Notes under the pieces: generated by a model
Told to the model about the DNA's origin: nothing
Databases searched by the model: none
The model's input: only the letters and a program-made list of their open reading frames with translations
Program-made: the position numbers and the translations under genes
Shown here: positions 1 through 5,263 of the stretch, piece by piece
Numbering within the stretch: position 1 is the stretch's first letter
How the letters are laid out: each line of letters starts with the position of its first letter
NCBI GenBank assembly: GCA_023249715.1
Contig: JAHFCA010000076.1
Coordinates: 603 to 6,920, forward strand
Length of the DNA: 6,318 nucleotides
Direction: 5' to 3'
Origin: Elusimicrobiota bacterium
GTDB lineage: Bacteria > Elusimicrobiota > Elusimicrobia > 2-02-FULL-39-32

Positions 1-462
1 GGTATTCCTCCTCTGCGGGAAAGAGACGGAGATGTGGAACTTTTGGCCAGCCATTTTTTAAGAGAATTTTCCAATAAAAATAATTTAAGAATCCGCGGAA
101 TTTCTCCCACAGTTTTACACGCGTTGAAAAAATACCATTGGCCGGGGAATGTGAGAGAGCTGGAAAACGTAATGGAACACGCCGTCTCTTTAGCTTCCAG
201 CGATTTAATTCAGGGGGGAGACCTTCCCGAACACTTAAAGATGCCCATCAAAGAGAGTCTAGGCGGAACCGCGAATTCCGTCCTAGAAGGTTCCTTTAAA
301 GAATCTAAGTCTAAAGCGTTAAAGTCTTTCTATGAAACTTATTTTCAGGAACTTCTCTCCAAACATGGGGGGAATATTTCCCAGGCCGCGGAAGAGGCGA
401 AAATGGACCGTAAAACCATTCACCGGCTGCTGAGCCGCTACTCCATACGATTCCAAAAATAA
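1..462 (+). CDS. Sigma-54-dependent transcriptional activator (NtrC type), C-terminal part, 5' truncated by window edge
   Basis: The reading frame is open from the first base, so the true start lies upstream of the window; the GTG at 34 is an internal codon. About 153 residues remain. They begin with GIPPLRERDGDV, the conserved LRER..D stretch late in the AAA+ ATPase domain of sigma-54 activators. WPGNVRELEN follows at about residues 47-56, the sensor II motif. The last 45 or so residues form a Fis-type helix-turn-helix (GGNISQAAEEAKMDRKTIHRLL) that would bind upstream activating sequences. Such proteins use ATP hydrolysis to open promoters held by RNA polymerase with sigma-54. The receiver or sensor domain that would identify the signal is outside the window, so a two-component NtrC-like regulator and a ligand-sensing type such as NorR cannot be told apart. 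The next gene begins 7 bp after the stop, suggesting co-transcription. Family assignment is firm; the target genes are unknown. Confidence 0.95.
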   Translation, partial: GIPPLRERDGDVELLASHFLREFSNKNNLRIRGISPTVLHALKKYHWPGNVRELENVMEHAVSLASSDLIQGGDLPEHLKMPIKESLGGTANSVLEGSFKESKSKALKSFYETYFQELLSKHGGNISQAAEEAKMDRKTIHRLLSRYSIRFQK

Positions 463-469
463 ATTTTAA

Positions 470-1150
470 ATGGAAGTTTCTAACGCAGAAATTCTTCATT
501 ATTTCTCTTCTATTGAGCCCTTTAAGTCTCTGGGAGAAAAGGATTTAAACGATATTGTTTTCAAGACCTCCCAAAAGTCCTTTAAAAAGGATGAGACGAT
601 TTTTCGGGAAGGGGAACCGGCGGACACGGTTTGGGTTTTGTATAAGGGGAGGGTAAAAGTCTTTAAATATACTTCAGAGGGGCTTCCATTTGCCATTGAA
701 TCTTTAGCTCCGGGGGAACTATTTGGCACCTTATGTAGATTGGGCGGAAACGGTAGAACCTATCCCTGTACTGCCGTTGCCGCAGAGCCTACTCAGGCTA
801 TCTCTATTTTGGACCACACATTCTTGAATTATTATATGAAGAGTCCCGGAATGGTGCGCGGTGTTTGCGCCCTCTGCTCCGATCGATTAAAAGATGTCCA
901 AGATTTACGTTGCATGGGCCAAGAATCCGTATCGATTCGGGTGGCAAATATTCTCTTAAGGCTTCATCGGATCCATGGGGGAACACTTCCCTTTACCAAA
1001 AAAGAGATATCGGAATTGGTGGGAACAACCTTGAGAACAACCTTTCGCACCCTTTCTGAATTCAAAAAAAAAGGTCTTCTCACTTCCCAAGGGGGAAAAA
1101 TCCAGATCATAAAATCTGAAGAATTAAAGAAAATAATCTATAAAAATTAA
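470..1150 (+). CDS. CRP/FNR-family transcriptional regulator
   Basis: This 226-residue protein has the standard CRP/FNR layout. An N-terminal cyclic-nucleotide-binding-like beta-barrel spans about residues 14-115, with the REGEPAD turn near 46 and PGELFG at 81-86. A dimerisation helix spans about 127-150 and a C-terminal winged helix-turn-helix about 150-226 (FTKKEISELVGTTLRTTFRT). Length is normal. PGELFG is followed by TLCR rather than the cAMP-binding RS pair, so cAMP binding is unlikely. There are five cysteines (89, 100, 133, 136, 148), including a CALC pair at the start of the dimerisation helix; the N-terminal cysteine cluster of E. coli FNR is absent. The recognition helix has Arg189 where FNR-type proteins carry the DNA-contacting Glu. 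The ATG at 470 has no Shine-Dalgarno sequence and follows the upstream stop by 7 bp, so translational coupling is likely. Adjacency to a hemerythrin gene suggests a redox, oxygen or NO signal, by inference. Confidence 0.95.
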   Translation: MEVSNAEILHYFSSIEPFKSLGEKDLNDIVFKTSQKSFKKDETIFREGEPADTVWVLYKGRVKVFKYTSEGLPFAIESLAPGELFGTLCRLGGNGRTYPCTAVAAEPTQAISILDHTFLNYYMKSPGMVRGVCALCSDRLKDVQDLRCMGQESVSIRVANILLRLHRIHGGTLPFTKKEISELVGTTLRTTFRTLSEFKKKGLLTSQGGKIQIIKSEELKKIIYKN

Positions 1151-1169
1151 TTTTTATTAACGGTCGATT

Positions 1170-1204
1170 AGCCGCTATGATCTAAATCATAGCGGCTTTT
1201 TTTT
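1170..1204 (+). terminator. Strong Rho-independent terminator after the CRP/FNR gene
   Basis: A perfect 12-bp inverted repeat (AGCCGCTATGAT at 1170-1181 and ATCATAGCGGCT at 1186-1197) encloses the 4-nt loop CTAA and runs into eight T residues (1197-1204). It lies 19 bp after the stop of the CRP/FNR gene and separates that transcript from the hemerythrin gene, which therefore needs its own promoter. The top of the stem doubles as a TGAT-N4-ATCA palindrome, described as a separate regulatory feature. Confidence 0.93.
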
Positions 1205-1218
1205 ATCTCTGTTAAACT
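1177..1218 (+). promoter_or_regulatory. Candidate FNR-type operator and class II promoter for the hemerythrin operon
   Basis: Bases 1177-1190 read ATGATCTAAATCAT, which matches the FNR consensus TTGAT-N4-ATCAA at 8 of 10 specified positions and keeps the TGAT...ATCA core. Its centre is at 1183.5. A start site at 1225 would place the centre at -41.5, the classical class II FNR activation distance, and the hexamer at -12 to -7 is then TAAACT (1213-1218), matching TATAAT at 4 of 6 positions including TA and the final T. No good -35 box is visible, which fits an activator-dependent promoter. The leader would be 25 nt. Because the palindrome is also part of a terminator stem, the match could be incidental. 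Confidence 0.45.
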
Positions 1219-1249
1219 GAAAACAAAGGAGGGAAAAAGGAGAAATCCA

Positions 1250-1708
1250 ATGAATATTATAGACTTCTTAGAAAAAGATCATGATCGGCTTCGCCGGGAG
1301 TTGGTCCGGGTTAAAAATAGTTTATCTCAAGGGGGCGTGTTGGAAGAGATAAAAACTTATATTGTCATGCAGGAGCTGCATGAGAGTATTGAAGATGAGA
1401 TATTGTTCGCAAAAGTAAATCAAATTTCAGAGCGGGTTTCATCGATAGACGCGCTGATTACCAACAAGCAAGTCCATAAAAAAATAGGGTCGCATCTCAA
1501 TCGGCTTTTAGAGAGCCTAAAGACCAACCGGTTCGCCACTATTCAACATGTTTTCTTTGAGTTTTGCGCGTTGGTGGAAACTCATATGGAGCATGAAGAA
1601 TTTCTAATTTTTCCATATGTTAAAAGTTTATTGAGTAATGAAACTTTAGAAGAACTGGGTGAAAAAGCCCAAAGCAGGATGGAGCGCTCGGATGTGCTTC
1701 AACCTTAA
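1250..1708 (+). CDS. Hemerythrin-like HHE cation-binding domain protein
   Basis: This 152-residue protein is predicted to be a four-helix bundle carrying a non-haem di-iron site. The expected ligands are visible in order: His11 (KDHDRL), His44 and Glu48 (HESIE), His76, then His112 and Glu116 (HMEHE). His82, His115 and Glu117 are nearby alternatives. There is no signal peptide, so it should be cytoplasmic. Proteins of this family bind or react with O2, NO or peroxide; the longer RIC/YtfE relatives help repair nitrosatively damaged iron centres, but this one lacks their N-terminal ScdA_N domain. The ATG at 1250 is well supported by AAGGAG at 1237-1242 with 7-nt spacing, and a second SD-like stretch AAGGAGGG lies at about 1226-1233. 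It heads a four-gene cluster and overlaps the next gene by 17 bp. The ligand sensed or detoxified is not determined by the sequence. Confidence 0.92.
   Translation: MNIIDFLEKDHDRLRRELVRVKNSLSQGGVLEEIKTYIVMQELHESIEDEILFAKVNQISERVSSIDALITNKQVHKKIGSHLNRLLESLKTNRFATIQHVFFEFCALVETHMEHEEFLIFPYVKSLLSNETLEELGEKAQSRMERSDVLQP
1676..1684 (+). promoter_or_regulatory. Ribosome binding site that sets the YceI-like start
   Basis: AGGATGGAG lies inside the end of the hemerythrin gene, and its GGAG is 7 nt before the ATG at 1692. The longer in-frame alternative, GTG at 1659, has no comparable site and would add a lysine-rich extension before the hydrophobic signal segment. I therefore place the start at 1692. 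Confidence 0.6.
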
Positions 1709-2327
1709 GTTTTATATTTTACTAGGCTGCCTGATATTTCCGACGACGTTGAGAGGAGTGGGTCCCAGTCATCTGGAACTTCTCCCTTGGAGTCAGTTGT
1801 CTTTAGAAGGAAAATCTCCGAATCATGCTTTTCAGACCCATACCTCTTCTCTGGAAATTGAATCGCAATTTGATTCTAAATTAAGCGCGGAAGAAAAGAG
1901 CAGCGACCTATTTTATAGGATAACGAAAGTTGGAAAGATTAAACAATTAATACTTTCTATTCCGGTTCGTTCCATTAAATCTGGGGTAGAGGAATTAGAC
2001 CATATCCTGCAGTCCGCTTTAAAACCAAAGGAGTTTCCTAAGATTATTTTCACGATGAAACAGTATGAATTTTTAAAATCCTTCCATCCGGACTTTTATC
2101 CCGTGAAATTACGCGGAACACTTTCAGTAGCGGGAAAAAGTAGGGATGAAAATTTGATTCTTTACATCTCCTTTAAGAAAGAGGCAATACTTATTATTGG
2201 CAAACACGATATTTTTATGACCGATTTTGATATTCAACCTCCGAGAGTTCCGGTTTTAAACTATCCCACCAACGAAAAGATAACCATCCGTTTTGAACTC
2301 TATCTTAAATTGATTCAGGGAGATTAA
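1692..2327 (+). CDS. Exported YceI-like domain protein
   Basis: From ATG 1692 the product is 211 residues. Residues 1-24 look like an export signal: Lys6, a hydrophobic stretch FYILLGCLIF, then PTTLRGVG. LLGC at 10-13 resembles a lipobox, but the hydrophobic run before it is very short, so a type I signal peptide is preferred. The mature part shows YceI-like landmarks: a type I-like repression of strands ending in SIPVRSIKSGVEELD, then LKPKEFPKIIFTMKQYEF (the 'yP.i.F' turn), LRGTLSVAGK (the 'G.Ltl.G' turn) and a late MTDFDI (the 'sdFgi' equivalent). YceI folds are lipocalin-like barrels that bind isoprenoid or amphiphilic ligands in the periplasm; roles in stress response have been reported for relatives. 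The gene overlaps hemerythrin by 17 bp and ends 15 bp before the dehydrogenase gene, so it belongs to the operon. The ligand is unknown and the similarity is moderate. Confidence 0.8.
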   Translation: MCFNLKFYILLGCLIFPTTLRGVGPSHLELLPWSQLSLEGKSPNHAFQTHTSSLEIESQFDSKLSAEEKSSDLFYRITKVGKIKQLILSIPVRSIKSGVEELDHILQSALKPKEFPKIIFTMKQYEFLKSFHPDFYPVKLRGTLSVAGKSRDENLILYISFKKEAILIIGKHDIFMTDFDIQPPRVPVLNYPTNEKITIRFELYLKLIQGD

Positions 2328-2342
2328 TTAAATTTTGATACA

Positions 2343-3359
2343 ATGCTGCAGATGAAAACCGCCTTTTTTGAAATTCAGGATTGGGAGAAAGAGTTGTTAA
2401 AGAGATCCTCTTTGGCCGAGAGCGGGGAGCTGCTTTTTTTTCAAGAAGAACTTACGGAGAAAAACGTGGAAAAAGCAGCCAATTGTGATTTGATTTCCGT
2501 ATTTATATACTCCCAGGTAACCTCCAAAGTTATAGAAAAAATTCCCAATCTTCAATTTATCGCCACCCGCTCTACGGGTTTTGATCACATTGACATTGAA
2601 ACCTGTAAGAAGAGAAATATCCAAGTGGCGAATGTCCCCTTTTATGGAGAGAATACCGTAGCAGAACATACGTTTGCGTTAATCCTTTCCCTTTCGCGCA
2701 ATATTCATAAAGCGTACGTAAAAACCATGCGGGGAGATTTCTCTATAGAGGGATTAAAAGGGTTTGATTTAAAAGGAAAAGTTCTGGGGGTCGTAGGAGC
2801 CGGCCACATTGGCTTGCATGTGGTTAAGATGGCCCGCGGGTTTGGCATGGAGGTGCTCGCTTACGACGTGCAAAAAAATAGTTTTATGGAGGAAGTTCTG
2901 GGATTTAAATACGTTAGTTTAGAGGAGCTTCTTGCTCAGGCGGATATCATTAGCATGCACGCCCCCTATAACTCCAAGACGCACCATCTCATTAATAAAG
3001 AGAATATTCAAAAAATAAAACGGGGCAGTCTTCTCATTAATACGGCTCGCGGGGCTTTGGTGGAAACCGAGGCGCTCGTTCAAGCTTTGGACAAAGGCAT
3101 TTTGTCCGGAGCCGGGCTCGACGCTTTGGAAGAAGAAAATTTAATTAAAGAAGAAAAACAAATTCTTTCTTCCCAATTCCCTCGAGAAAAATTAGAAACC
3201 TTAGTGAGAAACCACATACTCTTGCATCGGGAAAATGTGGTTATTACGCCGCACATCGGTTTTTATAGCCAGGAAGCTCTGCAACGAATATTAGAAACGA
3301 CCATCGCGAATTTAAGCTCTTTCCTTATTCATCAGCCCAGCCATATTGTATCTCAGTGA
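2343..3359 (+). CDS. D-2-hydroxyacid dehydrogenase, probably D-lactate dehydrogenase (NAD-dependent)
   Basis: The product (338 residues) belongs to the D-isomer 2-hydroxyacid dehydrogenase family. The N-terminal catalytic half contains RSTGFDHID (76-84) and the hinge-region motif NTVAEHTFALIL. The nucleotide-binding Rossmann domain has GAGHIG at 152-157, and Asp175 ends the second strand (LAYD), indicating NAD rather than NADP. The catalytic set is Arg236 (NTARGALVE), Glu265 (DALEEE) and His304 (ITPHIGFYS). The pattern, including a long insert between DALEEE and the histidine, resembles D-lactate dehydrogenases of the Aquifex type. The reaction would be pyruvate plus NADH to D-lactate in the cytoplasm; a related 2-oxoacid cannot be excluded. 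ATG 2343 gives the longest form. ATG 2352 (MKTAFFEIQDWE) fits the family's usual N-terminus better, and neither has a clear SD. The stop overlaps the acetate kinase start by 4 nt, so the two enzymes are translationally coupled. Confidence 0.92.
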   Translation: MLQMKTAFFEIQDWEKELLKRSSLAESGELLFFQEELTEKNVEKAANCDLISVFIYSQVTSKVIEKIPNLQFIATRSTGFDHIDIETCKKRNIQVANVPFYGENTVAEHTFALILSLSRNIHKAYVKTMRGDFSIEGLKGFDLKGKVLGVVGAGHIGLHVVKMARGFGMEVLAYDVQKNSFMEEVLGFKYVSLEELLAQADIISMHAPYNSKTHHLINKENIQKIKRGSLLINTARGALVETEALVQALDKGILSGAGLDALEEENLIKEEKQILSSQFPREKLETLVRNHILLHRENVVITPHIGFYSQEALQRILETTIANLSSFLIHQPSHIVSQ

Positions 3360-4468
3360 AGATACTGGTTCTAAATGGGGGCTCCAGCTCCATAAAATTT
3401 CAGGTGCTCCAAATGCCGGAAGAGATCTCTTTAGTAAAGGGGACCATAGAGCTTGCCAATAATAAAACCCATGAAGAAGCGCTGAAAGAAATTTTTTCAA
3501 AGTTGGTGGGAGATCTTACTATAGATTTAATAGGACACCGGGTCGTGCACGGCGGGGAAAAATATAAGTCGAGTATTTTAATTCAGGATTCGGTTATTCA
3601 GGATATTCGCTCCCTTTCTGATTTAGCTCCTTTGCACAACCCCGCCAATTTAAACGGCATTTTAGCTTCGCAAAAAATGTTTCCGCTCCTGCAAAGCGTT
3701 GCGGTATTTGATACCGCGTTCCACCAAACCCTGCCGCCCAAGGCGTATCTGTATGGCCTGCCCTATGAGCTCTATGAAAAATTTGGCATTCGTAAATACG
3801 GTTTTCATGGGATTAGTCACCAGTATGTTTCTAAAGAAGCGATGAAGATTTTAAAAGAAAATATAAAAGATTTTAAAATTCTTTCCTGTCATTTAGGATC
3901 GGGGGCAAGTATTTGCGCCATCTCTAAGGGGCAGAGTATAGAAAATTCTATGGGATTTACGCCTCTGGAAGGACTGATGATGGGCACCCGGGCAGGCTCT
4001 TTTGACCCAGAAATTATTCTCTATCTCTTAAAAAAAGGATACACCGTTGAGGAAGTTGAGGAGATGATTCATAAAAAAGCGGGGCTTAAAGGCATTTCCC
4101 GCAGCTCCGCTAATGTGCAAGAACTCAGAGAAGAAGAGTTGGAAGGGGATAAAAAAAGCGAACTCGCCTTTGAAATGTTTGTTTATAGAATCCAACGATT
4201 TATTGGCTCTTACACGGCTGCGCTGGGCGGCTTAGAGGTATTAATTTTTACCGGAGGAATTGGGGAAAAGGCCTATTATCTGCGCCGAAGAATTTGCGAA
4301 CCCTTTGCCTATTTAGGATTAAAGTTAAACCAGATGGCGAACCGTTCCAACGATTCCGTTATTTCCGCGGGGAACTCGCAAGTGACCGTTATGGTAATTC
4401 CTACCAATGAAGAGTTAGAAATTGCCCGCGAATGTTACGCTCTAAGTTTAACCCAAAATTTGCATTAG
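3356..4468 (+). CDS. ackA: Acetate kinase
   Basis: This 370-residue enzyme of the acetokinase family (ASKHA fold) interconverts acetyl phosphate plus ADP and acetate plus ATP. Signature motifs are all present: LNGGSSSIKF (6-15), GHRVVHGGE (60-68), FDTAFHQT (118-125), YGFHGISH (148-155), HLGSGAS (179-185), GFTPLEGLMMGTRAGSFDP (200-218), FTGGIGE (298-304) and PTNEELEIA (349-357). Expected catalytic residues, by alignment to the Methanosarcina enzyme from memory, are Asn7, Arg62, Asp119, His151, Arg212 and Glu352. It is about 30 residues shorter than typical members, and the loss falls between the first motif and GHRVVHGG. Ser182 replaces the usual Asn of HLGNG, and Lys305 follows GIGE where Asn is common. 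It starts with GTG overlapping the dehydrogenase stop (GTGA). No phosphotransacetylase gene is next to it; the acetyl-phosphate source must be encoded elsewhere. The stop codon lies in a convergent hairpin. Confidence 0.96.
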   Translation: MKILVLNGGSSSIKFQVLQMPEEISLVKGTIELANNKTHEEALKEIFSKLVGDLTIDLIGHRVVHGGEKYKSSILIQDSVIQDIRSLSDLAPLHNPANLNGILASQKMFPLLQSVAVFDTAFHQTLPPKAYLYGLPYELYEKFGIRKYGFHGISHQYVSKEAMKILKENIKDFKILSCHLGSGASICAISKGQSIENSMGFTPLEGLMMGTRAGSFDPEIILYLLKKGYTVEEVEEMIHKKAGLKGISRSSANVQELREEELEGDKKSELAFEMFVYRIQRFIGSYTAALGGLEVLIFTGGIGEKAYYLRRRICEPFAYLGLKLNQMANRSNDSVISAGNSQVTVMVIPTNEELEIARECYALSLTQNLH

Positions 4469-4510
4469 GACGCGGAATTCTTGCGAACAATGCAAAATTT
4501 GGGTTTAAAC
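4446..4510. terminator. Shared hairpin between convergent ackA and ccdA
   Basis: Arms at 4446-4466 and 4489-4510 pair over about 20 bp with one bulged A and one A/A-type mismatch: CCCAAAATTTGCATT against the complement of AATGCAAAATTTGGG. The loop contains a further CGC/GCG mini-stem (4471-4473 and 4483-4485). The ackA stop (4466-4468) and the ccdA stop (4505-4507, minus strand) both sit in the arms. Its placement argues for a bidirectional transcript end, but no U-tract follows on either strand, so termination efficiency is uncertain. Confidence 0.6.
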
Positions 4511-5224
4511 GGAAAATTTGTAAAGCCAAGAAGGGATAATTCTAAGTAGCGCCGTCAACTTATTGGTAAAAATAAGCAGTCCCATTAGTAGAAGAAGAAT
4601 TCCCGCCAGCCTTTCTGCTACGGGAATAAATTTTTTATAGAGGTTAAAAAGTTTTAAGAATCTATTCACGCTCCATGCGGTTAAAATAAGAGGAATTCCC
4701 AGCCCCAAAGAGTAAATAAAAAGTAAGAAGGTTCCCTTAATAATGGAATTTTGGGTGGCCGCAAGCGCTAAGATTCCGGCTAAAATGGGACCAATGCAGG
4801 GAGTCCAGCCAAAGGCGAAGGCGAGCCCCATAATAAAGGGGCCCAGGTGTTCAGAGCGAATGTGGCCCCAGTGGATTCTTTTTTCGTAATAGAGCCAAGA
4901 GAGGCGAAGGATTCCCAGAAGGTGCAGGCCAAACAGCATAATAATTAGGCCGGCAATTTTACTGAATATAAAATTATAGCGGGTTAAAAAATTCCCGAGC
5001 GCGCTGGCAGAGGCTCCCAGTAACGTAAAAACAAGAGAAAAGCCAAGCACAAAAAGAATGGACCGGAAAATAACGATACGGCTTTGGTTTGTACCTCGAG
5101 AAAGTTCTTCTAAAGAAAGGCCGGAAATATAAGATAGATATCCCGGAATTAATGGGAGAACGCAAGGGGATAAAAAAGAAAGAATGCCGGATAAAAAAGC
5201 GGTTCCAATATTTACATGTTCCAT
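4505..5224 (-). CDS. ccdA: CcdA-type thiol:disulfide transport membrane protein (DsbD transmembrane family)
   Basis: The product (239 residues) is a polytopic inner-membrane protein with six predicted hydrophobic helices, roughly at residues 8-32, 50-76, 86-107, 127-152, 160-183 and 201-222. The two redox-active cysteines of the family are present: Cys21 in FLSPCVLPLIPGYLSYISG and Cys143 in GWTPCIGPILAG, each next to the conserved prolines. CcdA carries reducing equivalents from cytoplasmic thioredoxin across the membrane to periplasmic thioredoxin-like proteins, which then keep apocytochrome c haem-binding cysteines reduced. It is the short CcdA form, lacking the extra periplasmic domains of full DsbD. 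The obvious periplasmic acceptor, a TlpA/ResA-like lipoprotein, is encoded divergently only 39 bp away. The ATG at 5224 begins the conserved N-terminal helix directly; no clear SD precedes it. ResB/ResC-type haem ligation proteins are not in the window. Confidence 0.95.
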   Translation of the reverse strand: MEHVNIGTAFLSGILSFLSPCVLPLIPGYLSYISGLSLEELSRGTNQSRIVIFRSILFVLGFSLVFTLLGASASALGNFLTRYNFIFSKIAGLIIMLFGLHLLGILRLSWLYYEKRIHWGHIRSEHLGPFIMGLAFAFGWTPCIGPILAGILALAATQNSIIKGTFLLFIYSLGLGIPLILTAWSVNRFLKLFNLYKKFIPVAERLAGILLLLMGLLIFTNKLTALLRIIPSWLYKFSV

Positions 5225-5239
5225 AAGTTCTAATATATT
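5211..5239 (+). promoter_or_regulatory. Candidate sigma-70-type promoter for the tlpA-like gene
   Basis: TTTACA (5211-5216, 5 of 6 to TTGACA) and TATATT (5234-5239, 5 of 6 to TATAAT) are separated by 17 bp. The expected start near 5246 leaves an 18-nt leader that includes AGGGAGGT at 5253-5260. The -35 box lies within the first codons of divergent ccdA, so the two transcription units would have overlapping control regions. AT-rich sequence makes chance matches possible. Confidence 0.5.
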
Positions 5240-5263
5240 CTACAATACCCACAGGGAGGTTTT

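Noticed and set aside
34..462. GTG at 34 as the start of the sigma-54 activator gene
   Set aside because: The frame is open to base 1 and the upstream codons encode the conserved GIPPLRERDGD motif, so the gene continues beyond the window.
804..1059. Short frames on both strands inside the CRP/FNR gene
   Set aside because: The CRP/FNR frame covers the same DNA with clear domain motifs; the alternatives show none.
1151..1249. Sigma-54 promoter (GG-N10-GC) for the hemerythrin operon, suggested by the nearby sigma-54 activator
   Set aside because: No TGGCAC-N5-TTGCA-like element is visible in this gap.
1276..1285. GATCATGATC palindrome at the beginning of the hemerythrin gene
   Set aside because: It encodes the conserved DHD of the iron-binding motif, which explains the sequence without an operator.
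2328..2350. TTGATACAATG upstream of the dehydrogenase as a second FNR half-site
   Set aside because: Only the left half matches; the ATCAA half is missing, and the gene sits inside an operon.
2397..2669. Minus-strand 90-residue open frame inside the dehydrogenase gene
   Set aside because: It lies wholly within a well-supported gene on the other strand and its translation has no recognisable family features.
4974..5252. Second minus-strand open frame overlapping the start of ccdA
   Set aside because: It is a shifted-frame shadow of ccdA, basic and aromatic with no family pattern, while the ccdA frame carries the conserved Cys-Pro motifs.
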